Part shown: piece after piece, positions 34,327 through 41,268 of the stretch
Layout of the letters: the number at the start of each line of letters is the position of its first letter
Numbering within the stretch: position 1 is the stretch's first letter
Assembly (NCBI GenBank): GCA_025456015.1
Contig: JALOLK010000018.1
Span: 1 to 41,268, forward strand
DNA from: Candidatus Nanopelagicales bacterium
GTDB taxonomy: Bacteria; Actinomycetota; Actinomycetes; S36-B12; CAIYMF01
Direction: 5' to 3'
Length of the DNA stretch: 41,268 bases
Translations under genes and position numbers: made by a program
Notes under the pieces: model-generated
The model's database searches: none
What the model saw: the letters and a program-made list of their open reading frames with translations, nothing else
Told to the model about the DNA's origin: nothing

Positions 34327-34743
34327 CTAGCTCCGCTCCCGCAGCATGACCTGCTGGTCGACGCCGAGGACGGCGGCGACCTGGCTGAGGAACGTCTCGG
34401 CGTCACGGAGCAGGTCGTCGGCCTCGCGCTGGCTGACCACCGGCAGGCCCGCCTCGGCGGCGGCGCGCTTGGCCGCCCCGGCGGCGAAGAAGGCCGCCCA
34501 CTCCTCGAGGGCAGGGACCACCTTGGGCAGCAGTGCCCAGACGCTGCGGATGCGCGACTGCTGCACCGGATGGGCCCGGGCCGCCAGCACCGCGGCCGCC
34601 GCGCGCAGCGCCGCCAGGTGGGCCGTCGCGTAGCGCCGGCTCGCCTCGGGGGTCGCGTACGCCTCGAGCAGGCCGCGGGCCGACGCGCCCAGCAGGTCGC
34701 GGGCCTGGGCAGGGATCGGGGGGCTGATCGGGGCAGCGGTCAT
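34327..34743 (-). CDS. SAV_6107-type HEPN domain protein
   Basis: Small helical protein, 138 residues from ATG 34743 behind a GGAG site. The pattern LLEAYATPEASRRYATAHLAALRAAAAVLAARA matches the SAV_6107 HEPN family as I know it. R37-YATA-H42 (or R36 with five residues between) fits the RX4-6H motif that forms the RNase site of catalytic HEPN proteins. It stands between DUF6504 and dnaE2 in one transcription unit, 4 bases ahead of dnaE2, so it is very likely induced with the mutagenic polymerase. RNase activity is a hypothesis; many HEPN proteins only bind nucleic acid or partner proteins. Confidence 0.8.
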   Translation of the reverse strand: MTAAPISPPIPAQARDLLGASARGLLEAYATPEASRRYATAHLAALRAAAAVLAARAHPVQQSRIRSVWALLPKVVPALEEWAAFFAAGAAKRAAAEAGLPVVSQREADDLLRDAETFLSQVAAVLGVDQQVMLRERS

Positions 34744-34766
34744 GGGAGCTCCTCTCCTCGGCGGTG

Positions 34767-34811
34767 CTGGTCGGGCTGGTCGGGCTGGTCGGGCTGGTCG
34801 GGCTGGTCGGG
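34767..34811. repeat. Five perfect 9-bp tandem repeats CTGGTCGGG
   Basis: Five identical CTGGTCGGG units stand end to end between the DUF6504 stop (34813) and the HEPN start (34743). They are non-coding in the chosen annotation. The unit is a multiple of three, so copy changes would not shift frames. Slippage could vary the distance between the two genes. Confidence 0.9.
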
Positions 34812-34812
34812 C

Positions 34813-35136
34813 TCAGTCCAGGGCACGGGCGAGCACCCAGCGGTCGGCGGCGAGGTCGCGGCGCAGGTCGTAGACCCCGGTGCCGGACGAGCGGCCGGCC
34901 TGCGCCTCCACCCGCCAGACCTCGTGCTCGTGGGCCGGGATGCCGCCCTCGAGGGCGCGCCGCGACCCGCCCCACCAGGTGGCGGACTCGATCCAGTGGG
35001 CGACCACGGCCCGCACGACGTAGAGCCGGCCCCGCCAGAGGAACTGGGCAGGTGGCTCCTCGGCAGCCAGCGGACCGGCCTCGGCGGCGCGGGGCGCGCG
35101 TCGGACCTCGATGGGGTCGGTGTAGGTACGGCTCAT
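34813..35136 (-). CDS. DUF6504 family protein
   Basis: Conserved actinobacterial protein of 107 residues and unknown activity, from ATG 35136 behind GGTGGAG. It starts MSRTYTDPIEVR, then has FLWRGRLYVVRAVVAHWIESATWW and a C-terminal GVYDLRRDLAADRWVLARALD. The family is typically encoded beside dnaE2 or Y-polymerase genes, so a part in damage-induced synthesis is suggested. No catalytic motif is evident. First gene after the LexA-controlled promoter, with a leader of about 170 bases. Confidence 0.75.
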   Translation of the reverse strand: MSRTYTDPIEVRRAPRAAEAGPLAAEEPPAQFLWRGRLYVVRAVVAHWIESATWWGGSRRALEGGIPAHEHEVWRVEAQAGRSSGTGVYDLRRDLAADRWVLARALD

Positions 35137-35193
35137 CGGTGCTCCACCCGGACGTGACGGACAACTGGTCGGGCCGGGGAAGGCGGCCGGGTC

Positions 35194-35246
35194 GGGAGGC
35201 GTGCCCGCACCGGGACGCTTCCCTCGTCCGGTGCAGGCACGCTCCC
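35194..35246 (-). other. Large leader stem-loop of the SOS operon
   Basis: The arm at 35194-35213 (GGGAGGCGTGCCCGCACCGG) pairs with 35228-35246 (CCGGTGCAGGCACGCTCCC) over 18 base pairs with one mismatch and one bulge, loop of 14. It lies between the predicted transcription start (about 35307) and DUF6504. A second stem, CCCCAC/GTGGGG (35244-35260), uses three of the same bases, so the two outer ends compete. No T-run. Confidence 0.5.
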
Positions 35247-35287
35247 CACCTGCCGTGGGGCCGAGGTCGGGTTCGGCACCCACGCTG

Positions 35288-35305
35288 TTCGAACGCCTGT
35301 TCGAA
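35288..35305 (-). promoter_or_regulatory. LexA (SOS) box
   Basis: TTCGAACGCCTGTTCGAA contains TCGAAC-N4-GTTCGA, a perfect match to the actinobacterial LexA operator. It lies directly downstream of the minus-strand -10 box and covers the likely start site, the classical position for repression of DUF6504-HEPN-dnaE2(-dinB). The crtA-like gene on the other strand starts 64 bases away and could also be affected. Confidence 0.9.
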
Positions 35306-35313
35306 CGATGCTC

Positions 35314-35342
35314 ACGCTACGCCGGGGGACCGACAACGTCAA
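35314..35342 (-). promoter_or_regulatory. Sigma70-type promoter of the SOS mutagenesis operon
   Basis: Minus strand TTGACG (35337-35342), 17-base spacer, TAGCGT (35314-35319). Predicted start about 35307, inside or next to the LexA box. Confidence 0.75.
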
Positions 35343-35356
35343 CCCCGGGCACTGCG

Positions 35357-35362
35357 GATACT
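35357..35362 (+). promoter_or_regulatory. Candidate leaderless -10 box for crtA-like gene
   Basis: GATACT ends 6 bases before ATG 35369 with no ribosome site. The spacing fits a leaderless transcript. No good -35 is visible. Confidence 0.4.
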
Positions 35363-35368
35363 GGGGAC

Positions 35369-36115
35369 ATGTCCCCCACCGCCGGCCCCGACGACACCCC
35401 CGCCGTCGTCAGCCTGCACGTCTGGGGGGTCGCCCCCCGCCACGTCCCCACCGCCGTGGCCCACATGGCGCGGCACCGCCGGCCCGCCCGGGCCCTGCCC
35501 GGCGTCACCTTCGCCAAGCTGCTCGGCACCGGGGCGGCGCGCACCTTCACCCCCCGCGACGCCGATGCGCGGCACTGGGCCATGCTGCTGTGCTGGTCCG
35601 ACGTCGACGGTCCCCAGCGGTTCGCCGACTCCCCGATCGCCGCGGCCTGGGCCGACATCGCCGAGGAGTCCGCCACCTGGCTGCTGCGCCCCATGACCAG
35701 CACCGGCCGCTGGGCCGGTCGCGCCCCGTTCGGCGACCCGGTGCCGGTCCGCTGGGACGGTCCCGTGGCCGCGATCACCCGGGGGCGCATCCGGCCCAGC
35801 CAGTGGCCCGCGTTCTGGGCCGCGGTCCCCCCGGTCGCCCTCGACGTGCGCGACGGGGGCGGGATGACCTTCGCCCTGGGCATCGGCGAGGCGCCGCTGG
35901 GCCTGCAGGGCACCTTCTCCACCTGGACGGGCAACCGGGCGCTACGTGCCTTCGCCTACCAGCGTGGGCCGCACCGGGCCGTCATGGCGCAGACCCGCCA
36001 GCGCGACTGGTACAGCGAGGAGCTCTTCGCACGATTCGCGGTGCTGTCCGCCGAGGGCAGCCACGCGGGCCAGCCCGTCGCCGCCGTCCCCGACCCCAGC
36101 GAGCGGCCGGGCTGA
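35369..36115 (+). CDS. Spheroidene monooxygenase (CrtA)-like protein
   Basis: Probable carotenoid monooxygenase of the CrtA family, 248 residues from ATG 35369. Family features seen: KLLGTGAARTFTPRDADARHWAML, PVAAITRGRI, FWAAVPPV, and the C-terminal FALGIGEAPLGLQGTFSTW and WYSEELFARFAV. CrtA introduces keto groups at C-2 of acyclic carotenoids in phototrophs; actinobacterial homologs are common and less studied. The start is 64 bp from the SOS box on the divergent side, and it is followed by an ABC transporter pair. The carotenoid role is supported by CrtI-like, cleavage oxygenase and Idi genes in the same region. Confidence 0.8.
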   Translation: MSPTAGPDDTPAVVSLHVWGVAPRHVPTAVAHMARHRRPARALPGVTFAKLLGTGAARTFTPRDADARHWAMLLCWSDVDGPQRFADSPIAAAWADIAEESATWLLRPMTSTGRWAGRAPFGDPVPVRWDGPVAAITRGRIRPSQWPAFWAAVPPVALDVRDGGGMTFALGIGEAPLGLQGTFSTWTGNRALRAFAYQRGPHRAVMAQTRQRDWYSEELFARFAVLSAEGSHAGQPVAAVPDPSERPG

Positions 36116-36176
36116 GCCGAGCTTCGCTGCGCCTGCCGCCGATCGGACCGCGTCGCCGCCCCGTGATCGCCTCTGC

Positions 36177-36182
36177 CAGACT
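36177..36182 (+). promoter_or_regulatory. Weak leaderless -10 candidate for ABC ATPase gene
   Basis: CAGACT stands 7 bases before GTG 36190, which has no ribosome site. A 74-bp gap separates it from the crtA-like gene. Confidence 0.25.
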
Positions 36183-36189
36183 CCCCACC

Positions 36190-37053
36190 GTGAGCGGGCA
36201 GCCGGCGATCCAGGTGCGCGGCCTGGTGAAGGCCTACGGCTCCCTGCGGGCCGTCGACGGGATCGATCTCGAGGTCCAGCGCGGCCAGTGCGTGGCCCTG
36301 CTCGGGCCCAACGGCGCCGGCAAGACGACCACGACCGAGATCCTCGAGGGCTACCGCCAGCGCGACGCCGGCGACGTCACCGTCCTGGGCGTTGACCCGG
36401 GTCGGGCTGACCGTCGCTGGCGCACCCGGATCGGGATCGTGCTGCAGCAGGTGGGCGACCTCGCCGAGCTCACCGTCCGGGAGAGCCTGGCCCACTTCGC
36501 CGGCTACTACCCCGACCCGCGCCCCGTCGACGAGGTCCTCGACCGGGTCGGCCTCACCGCGAAGGCCGACGCGCGCGGCCGCACCCTCTCCGGTGGGCAG
36601 CGTCGGCGCCTCGACGTGGGCCTGGGCATCATCGGCCGCCCCGAGCTGCTGTTCCTCGACGAGCCGACCACCGGGTTCGACCCGGAGGCACGCCGGGAGT
36701 TCTGGTCGCTCATCGCGTCGCTGCGCGCCGAGGGCGCCACGATCCTGCTCACCACGCACTACCTCGAGGAGGCCGAGGCGCTGGCGGACATGGTCGGGGT
36801 GATCAACCGGGGCCGGCTCGTGGCCTTCGACCCGCCCCACGCGCTCGGGGGTCGCCACACCGGCACCACCAGGGTGGCCTGGACCGAGGACGGGGCGCCC
36901 CGGTCGGTCGAGACCGAGACCCCGACCGCCCTGGTCGCCGAGCTGGCCGCCCGCATGGGCGGGGAGGTGCCCAACCTGACGGTCACCCGGCCCACCCTGG
37001 AGGACATGTACCTGGACCTGGTCGACGACGGCCCCGGGCAGGCCCAGCCATGA
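36190..37053 (+). CDS. ABC-2 type exporter ATP-binding protein
   Basis: ATPase subunit of a multidrug/daunorubicin-type exporter. 287 residues: Walker A GPNGAGKT (39-46), Q-loop QQVGDLAELT, signature LSGGQ (133-137), Walker B LLFLDEP (153-159), H-loop LTTHYLEEAEALAD, and a C-terminal domain ending TRPTLEDMYLDLV, typical of DrrA/CcmA-like proteins. GTG 36190 is chosen on alignment; an in-frame GTG at 36163 is possible. The stop overlaps the permease start (ATGA). Substrate unknown; position among carotenoid genes suggests, but does not show, a lipid or pigment cargo. Confidence 0.92.
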   Translation: MSGQPAIQVRGLVKAYGSLRAVDGIDLEVQRGQCVALLGPNGAGKTTTTEILEGYRQRDAGDVTVLGVDPGRADRRWRTRIGIVLQQVGDLAELTVRESLAHFAGYYPDPRPVDEVLDRVGLTAKADARGRTLSGGQRRRLDVGLGIIGRPELLFLDEPTTGFDPEARREFWSLIASLRAEGATILLTTHYLEEAEALADMVGVINRGRLVAFDPPHALGGRHTGTTRVAWTEDGAPRSVETETPTALVAELAARMGGEVPNLTVTRPTLEDMYLDLVDDGPGQAQP

Positions 37054-37859
37054 GCCGCGAGCCGGGCACGCTGTCGATCGGGTGGTCGCGCATCGGCATC
37101 GAGCTCAAGCAGCTGCTGCGCGACCGCGAGGCGTTCGTGTTCACCCTGGCCCTGCCGATGATCCTCATGCTCGTCTTCGGATCGGTCTTCGGCGACCAGG
37201 AGCTGGGCCCGACGGGCATCACGTTCGCCCAGTACTTCGTGGCCGGGATGATCGCCTCGGGCATCGTCTACACGAGCTTCCAGAACCTGGCGATCGGGAT
37301 CCCGCAGGAGCGCGACGAGGGCACCCTCAAGCGCCTCGAGGGCACCCCCATGCCGAAGGCGGCGTACTTCCTGGGCAAGGTCGGCCAGGTCTGCGTCGTC
37401 TACGTCCTGCAGCTGGCCCTGCTCATCGCGATCGGCGTGCTGCTGTTCGAGGTCGAGGTGCCCAGCACCGCCGAGCAGTGGGCCGCCCTGGCGTGGCTGA
37501 GCATCCTGGGCCTGACCACCTGGACCCTGCTGGGCCTGGCCTTCTCGTCGGTGCCGAAGTCGGGCAAGGGCGCCTCGGCGGTGGTCACCCCCATCATCCT
37601 GGTGCTGCAGTTCACCTCGGGGGTCTTCTTCGCCTACGACCAGCTGCCCTCGTGGATGCAGCAGCTCGCCGCGCTGTTCCCCCTCAAGTGGCTCACCCAG
37701 GGGATGCGCTACGTCTTCCTGCCCGACAGCGCCGCGGCGCTGGAGGTGACCGGCTCGTTCGAGATGGCCCGCGTGGCGATGGTGCTGCTCGTGTGGACCC
37801 TGCTCAGCGCACTGCTCGCCTGGGGGTTCTTCCGGTGGCGCCGACGCGGCGACGGCTAG
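37050..37859 (+). CDS. ABC-2 type exporter permease
   Basis: Membrane subunit of the exporter, 269 residues with six hydrophobic segments: about 29-48, 64-84, 111-134, 146-165, 175-195 and 240-260. Features include IPQERDEGTLKRLEGTPM, the amphipathic element common to ABC-2 permeases, and PLKWLTQGMRYVFLPD before the last helix. It is translationally coupled to the ATPase by ATGA. Its stop and that of the convergent carotenoid oxygenase share the palindrome CTAG. Confidence 0.92.
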   Translation: MSREPGTLSIGWSRIGIELKQLLRDREAFVFTLALPMILMLVFGSVFGDQELGPTGITFAQYFVAGMIASGIVYTSFQNLAIGIPQERDEGTLKRLEGTPMPKAAYFLGKVGQVCVVYVLQLALLIAIGVLLFEVEVPSTAEQWAALAWLSILGLTTWTLLGLAFSSVPKSGKGASAVVTPIILVLQFTSGVFFAYDQLPSWMQQLAALFPLKWLTQGMRYVFLPDSAAALEVTGSFEMARVAMVLLVWTLLSALLAWGFFRWRRRGDG

Positions 37860-39292
37860 CCCGGCCCGGGCAGGTCGTCGTAGAACTGCCCGTGGTAGCC
37901 CAGCAGGACCGGATGCGGCAGCTCGGCGCGGGCGATCTCGGCCAGGGTGGCCGCATCCAGCACGAGCAGGAACGAGGTCCCCCGCGCGGCGTCGAGCACC
38001 ACCGAGAGCACGACGCCGTCGTCCTCGGCCACCCGGCCCGGCCGCCCCACGAAGACCCCCTCGCCCGGGTAGCAGCCCGGCGCCCACCAGGTGGTGCTCG
38101 CCCCCGAGCGCAGGTCCACCTTCACGAGCTGGTCGTAGAAGCCGCGCTCGCCGCGCAGGCCCACCCCGTAGACGTGACGGTGCTCGTGGCTGGTGTTCAT
38201 CCGGGCGTAGTCCAGGCTCGGCAGCTCGATCGCCGTGTCGCTGAGCCGCTCCTGCCGGACCGGCCCGGAGGCCAGCGGCACCCGGAAGCGGCGCAGGGTG
38301 CCCGGGGGGATGCGCACGTCGGGCTCCTCCAGCCGGTGCAGGTAGAACGACTCGATGACCGCAGCATCGTCGTACCCCACGAGGTCGACCACGAGCTCAC
38401 CGCCGGCCTCGAACGCGTTCACGTGGTGGAAGGCGAAGCAGGCATCCGTGGCGACCGTGCGCACGTGTGCCCCGCTGGCGCGGTCGAACACGTGGAAGCG
38501 GGTGCCGCGCCCCGGCTCCCAGCGGAAGTTCTCGATGTAGGGCCGCAGCCAGAGCAGCAGCGCCATGGGATCGACCACGAGCGGGAACTCGGCGAGCACC
38601 AGGTGGCGCGCCGACATCCCGAAGGAGTGCAGGTAGGCCGGCCGGCGCACGCGCCGGGTGGCCAGGTCGGCACCGCGCACCGCCCCGGGATCGCGGGTGT
38701 CCAGCCGCCGGAACACGTACTGGCTGGCCGCTCCGTAGCGGGTCACGAGGTTGATGGCCTCGTGCCGGCTGGCGTCGAGGTGCGGGTGCACCGTCGTCAT
38801 CCTGCCGAAGGTCGAGCGGTCCCAGCCCACCACGCCCACGCTGTGCAGCGTCTGGGGGTCGAACTGCACCTGGATCGGTGTCTCGGCGAGCGCCAGGTAG
38901 CGCTCGGCGACGCGGGCGATCGCCACCTTGGCGCTGTCGGTCACCTGGGGGTCGAACACCGCCATGGCCCTGGCGAACAGCGAACGGCACGGGTCGGTGG
39001 CGAACTCCGGGTAGGCGATCCGGCCCTCGTCCCGCGCCGCGGCGTACGCGCGGGTCTCCAGGAAGCGGTTGGCGTAGGAGACCCGGCCGTCGAGGATCGA
39101 GAAGCGGTGCAGCATCGCCAGGCCGTCGAACCAGTGCCGGTACCGGCGATCCCCCACCTGGAACGTGCCCGGGCCGTTGCGCAGCAGCGACCCGGCGAGC
39201 CACTCCGGCAGCCGGCCCGTCACCGGCACGTCGTCGAGGGCCACCTCGGGGGACGTGCCGAAGCCGTGCCTGGCGTAGGCGGGGGTGGTCAT
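37856..39292 (-). CDS. Carotenoid cleavage oxygenase (RPE65/BCO family)
   Basis: Iron(II) dioxygenase that splits carotenoids at a double bond into apocarotenoids. 478 residues, a single seven-bladed propeller fold. The four iron-binding histidines can be placed: HPHLD (169-171), LHSFG (222), FHHVNAF (289/290) and YHGQF (467). [10 protein letters not shown] near residue 38 and [12 protein letters not shown] are also family-typical. ATG 39292 overlaps the desaturase stop (ATGA), so the two are co-translated. The closest animal-type activities give retinal from beta-carotene; the real substrate here cannot be told. No rhodopsin gene is in the window. Confidence 0.9.
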   Translation of the reverse strand: MTTPAYARHGFGTSPEVALDDVPVTGRLPEWLAGSLLRNGPGTFQVGDRRYRHWFDGLAMLHRFSILDGRVSYANRFLETRAYAAARDEGRIAYPEFATDPCRSLFARAMAVFDPQVTDSAKVAIARVAERYLALAETPIQVQFDPQTLHSVGVVGWDRSTFGRMTTVHPHLDASRHEAINLVTRYGAASQYVFRRLDTRDPGAVRGADLATRRVRRPAYLHSFGMSARHLVLAEFPLVVDPMALLLWLRPYIENFRWEPGRGTRFHVFDRASGAHVRTVATDACFAFHHVNAFEAGGELVVDLVGYDDAAVIESFYLHRLEEPDVRIPPGTLRRFRVPLASGPVRQERLSDTAIELPSLDYARMNTSHEHRHVYGVGLRGERGFYDQLVKVDLRSGASTTWWAPGCYPGEGVFVGRPGRVAEDDGVVLSVVLDAARGTSFLLVLDAATLAEIARAELPHPVLLGYHGQFYDDLPGPG

Positions 39293-40827
39293 GGCCGGAC
39301 CGCGGCCCCCGCCGGAACGGGCGTGGCGGCGACCAGGCCCGCGGCGATCTTCCCGGAGGCCAGCACGGCCGGGATCCCTGCCCCCGGGTGGGTGCCCGCC
39401 CCGACGAGGTAGAGGTTGGGCACGGCACGGGAGCGGTTGTGCGGCCGGAACCAGCCGGACTGCAGCAGGGTCGGCTGCAGGGAGAACGCCGCCCCGTACG
39501 GGGTGTTGAGCGCATCGCGGAAGTGCTCGGGCCCCACGGCATGCTCGGCGACGACGTGCCCGCTGACGCCTGGCAGCCCGCGGGCCTCGAGCTGGGCGAG
39601 CACCCAGCGCCGCACGGTTGCGGCCTCCTCGACGGGATGCTCCGCCCGGGCCCGATGGGCGGGGGCGGCGACCAGCGCGTAGAGGGTGGTGCCGCCCGGC
39701 GGGGCCATCGTCGGGTCCGTGCGGGTGGGCACGTGGACGTAGAGGAACGGGTCCGCGGGCAGCTGCGTGGCACCGCGCGGGGCACGCGGCGCCCCCGGCA
39801 GCGCCGATCCGAAGATCCGGCGCAGCTCCGGGCCCTGGTGGCGCGGGAACCACAGGTTGTGGTGCAGCAGCGGCGATGCCGGCCAGGTCCGGTCCAACCC
39901 GAGGTGCAGCACGTGCAGCGACATGCTGGGGCTGGCCCTGCGCAGCCGGGCGCGGGCCGGGGCGGCCCTCGGCTCGTCAGCCAGCAGCGTGCCGTAGGTG
40001 GAGCCCGGGTCGGCGTTGGAGACCACGAGGTCGGCCTGCTCGGTCGTGCCGTCGAGGAAGCGCACGCCGGTCGCCCGTCCCCCGCGCACCACGACGCGCT
40101 CCACCTCGACGCCCGTGCGGATCGTGCCCCCGAGGCGCTCGAGCAGCCCCGCGAGGGCCCGGACCAGGGCGCCGGTGCCGCCCATCGCGGCGTGCACCCC
40201 CCAGCGACGCTCGAACTCCACGATGAGCCCGTAGAGCGCTGGGGTGCGGGTCGGGCTGCCGCCGATGAGCAGCGGGTGGAACGACAGGGCCTGGCGCAGG
40301 AACGGGTCGCGGATGCAGCCGTCGACGAGTCGCTGGACATCGAGCATGGCCCGGTGCTGCAGCAGGTAGGGCAGCATCGCCAGCATCACCTGGGGCTGCA
40401 TCATCGGCCGCTCGGTGTAGGGGTAGAAGGCGTCGAAGATGCCGCTGATCCGGGCGGCCAGGCGGTCGTAGCCGGGCGCATCCGCGGGATGCACCGCGGC
40501 GACGGCGGCACGCATCTCGGCGTGCCCGGCGCGGTAGTCCAGGACCTGGCCGTCGGCGCCGAAGCAGCGGTAGAACGGGTCGAGGGCGACCAGCTCGACG
40601 TGGTCGGCGAGGCGCTCGCCGGCCAGGGCGAAGAGCTCCTCGAACATGAAGGGGGCGGTGAGCACGGTCGGCCCTGCATCGAAGCGGAATCCGTCCACCA
40701 CGTGCTGGGCCGCCCGGCCGCCCACCTGCGGCCCCTTCTCGAGCACGGTCACCGCGTGCCCGGCGGCAGCCAGCCGGATGGCTGCCGCCAGCCCGCCGAA
40801 GCCACTGCCGATCACCACTGCCCGCAT
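39289..40827 (-). CDS. CrtI-family phytoene desaturase/carotenoid oxidoreductase
   Basis: FAD-dependent carotenoid desaturase, isomerase or oxidase. 512 residues beginning [19 protein letters not shown] (dinucleotide-binding GSGFGG, 7-12), then [20 protein letters not shown], a middle substrate region, and the C-terminal FAD motif [22 protein letters not shown]. These are standard for CrtI/CrtN/CrtD; which one cannot be decided. ATG 40827 has no ribosome site but a good -10 box 6 bases upstream, indicating leaderless translation. It heads a two-gene operon with the cleavage oxygenase and is divergent from idi (96 bp). Confidence 0.92.
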   Translation of the reverse strand: MRAVVIGSGFGGLAAAIRLAAAGHAVTVLEKGPQVGGRAAQHVVDGFRFDAGPTVLTAPFMFEELFALAGERLADHVELVALDPFYRCFGADGQVLDYRAGHAEMRAAVAAVHPADAPGYDRLAARISGIFDAFYPYTERPMMQPQVMLAMLPYLLQHRAMLDVQRLVDGCIRDPFLRQALSFHPLLIGGSPTRTPALYGLIVEFERRWGVHAAMGGTGALVRALAGLLERLGGTIRTGVEVERVVVRGGRATGVRFLDGTTEQADLVVSNADPGSTYGTLLADEPRAAPARARLRRASPSMSLHVLHLGLDRTWPASPLLHHNLWFPRHQGPELRRIFGSALPGAPRAPRGATQLPADPFLYVHVPTRTDPTMAPPGGTTLYALVAAPAHRARAEHPVEEAATVRRWVLAQLEARGLPGVSGHVVAEHAVGPEHFRDALNTPYGAAFSLQPTLLQSGWFRPHNRSRAVPNLYLVGAGTHPGAGIPAVLASGKIAAGLVAATPVPAGAAVRP

Positions 40828-40833
40828 GCGCGC

Positions 40834-40839
40834 ACTGTA
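40834..40839 (-). promoter_or_regulatory. Leaderless -10 box for the crtI-like gene
   Basis: Minus strand TACAGT stands 6 bases before ATG 40827, matching TAnnnT and the leaderless spacing. The -35 position reads TGTCGG, a weak match. Two GTGACGG copies 12 bases apart (40864-40870, 40876-40882) lie just upstream. Confidence 0.6.
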
Positions 40840-40923
40840 GGACCCGGCTCCCACTGCCGACACGTGACGGGCCGGGTGACGGTTGGACGGGCGAGGTGGC
40901 CCGCCGCACCCCACCATGGACCC

Positions 40924-41268
40924 GTGCGAACGCTCACTGAGGACCTCGTCGTGCTGCTCGACGCGGACGGCACCCCGTCCGGGACCGCCCCGCGCGCCAC
41001 GGTGCACGGCACCGACACCCCCCTGCACCTGGCCTTCTCCTGCTACGTGTTCGACCAGGAGGGCCGGGTGCTCATGACCCGCCGGGCACTGGCGAAGCGC
41101 ACGTGGCCGGGGGTGTGGACCAACGCGTGCTGCGGCCATCCGCTGCCCGGGGAGGCCATGACGGACGCGATCGAGCGCCGGCTGGCCGAGGAGCTCGGGG
41201 CCACGGCCACCTCGCTGACGTGCGTGCTGCCGGACTTCCGGTACGAGGCCGTCGACGCCTCCGGGGTG
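40924..41268 (+). CDS. idi: Isopentenyl-diphosphate delta-isomerase (type I), 5' part
   Basis: Nudix-fold enzyme interconverting IPP and DMAPP, feeding carotenoid synthesis. 115 residues from GTG 40924, cut by the window end. [33 protein letters not shown] (catalytic Cys C70) and the Nudix-like helix [16 protein letters not shown] are clear; the window stops just before the glutamates of the usual VENE motif. No ribosome site precedes the GTG. Divergent from the desaturase gene, so it probably belongs to the same carotenoid region. Confidence 0.9.
   Translation, partial: MRTLTEDLVVLLDADGTPSGTAPRATVHGTDTPLHLAFSCYVFDQEGRVLMTRRALAKRTWPGVWTNACCGHPLPGEAMTDAIERRLAEELGATATSLTCVLPDFRYEAVDASGV

Noticed and set aside
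34767-34811. CRISPR-like repeat
   Set aside because: Units are 9 bp and directly adjacent without spacers; this is a minisatellite.
35133-35279. A possible 48-codon leader frame (GTG 35279) whose stop overlaps the DUF6504 ATG
   Set aside because: Composition is Pro/Arg/Val-rich like shadow frames, there is no ribosome site, and the region folds into a strong hairpin.

Overview
The window is chromosomal DNA of a very GC-rich actinobacterium (Actinomycetota). The gene order mraZ-rsmH-ftsL-ftsI-murE-murF-mraY-murD-ftsW-murG-murC-ftsQ-ftsZ-pgeF-yggS-sepF-yggT-divIVA is the actinobacterial division and cell wall (dcw) cluster. GTG starts and 4-base GTGA overlaps dominate. MurE carries the DNPR motif of the meso-diaminopimelate-adding type. 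SepF and DivIVA follow FtsZ instead of FtsA and MinCDE. I cannot name a genus from sequence alone.

Layout. 2-1734 (+): 3' part of ileS, broken by an internal deletion that removes the KMSKS loop. 1790-3118 (+): a zinc-metallohydrolase/DUF2786 protein. 3151-21894 (-): the dcw cluster from mraZ to divIVA. It includes an unlisted 30-codon membrane peptide before rsmH, an mraY gene whose frame is broken by a second deletion that removes the catalytic Asp-Asp motif, and a 455-bp non-coding block between ftsQ and ftsZ with a phased repeat array. 22119-22664 (-): a MaoC-type hydratase. 22830-27437 (+): moxR, DUF58 and transglutaminase operon. 27531-28358 (+): a monoacylglycerol-lipase-like hydrolase. 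28426-28860 (-): DUF3040 membrane protein.

28977-35136 (-) is a translesion-synthesis block: DUF6504, an SAV_6107-type HEPN protein, error-prone polymerase dnaE2, then dinB. It lies behind a good sigma70-type promoter (TTGACG, 17 bp, TAGCGT) whose start site is covered by a perfect actinobacterial LexA box at 35288-35305, and its leader can fold into a large hairpin. No imuA'/imuB pair is present in the window, so catalytic DinB sits where the ImuB adaptor would be expected. This is the most promising unit here.

35369-41268 is a carotenoid region: a CrtA-like monooxygenase (+), an ABC-2 exporter pair (+), an RPE65-type carotenoid cleavage oxygenase (-) overlapping a CrtI-family desaturase (-), and the 5' part of idi (+). 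Together they suggest isoprenoid supply, desaturation, oxygenation and cleavage to apocarotenoids. Phytoene synthase and prenyl synthase are not in the window.

No tRNA, rRNA, insertion sequence or CRISPR array was recognised.
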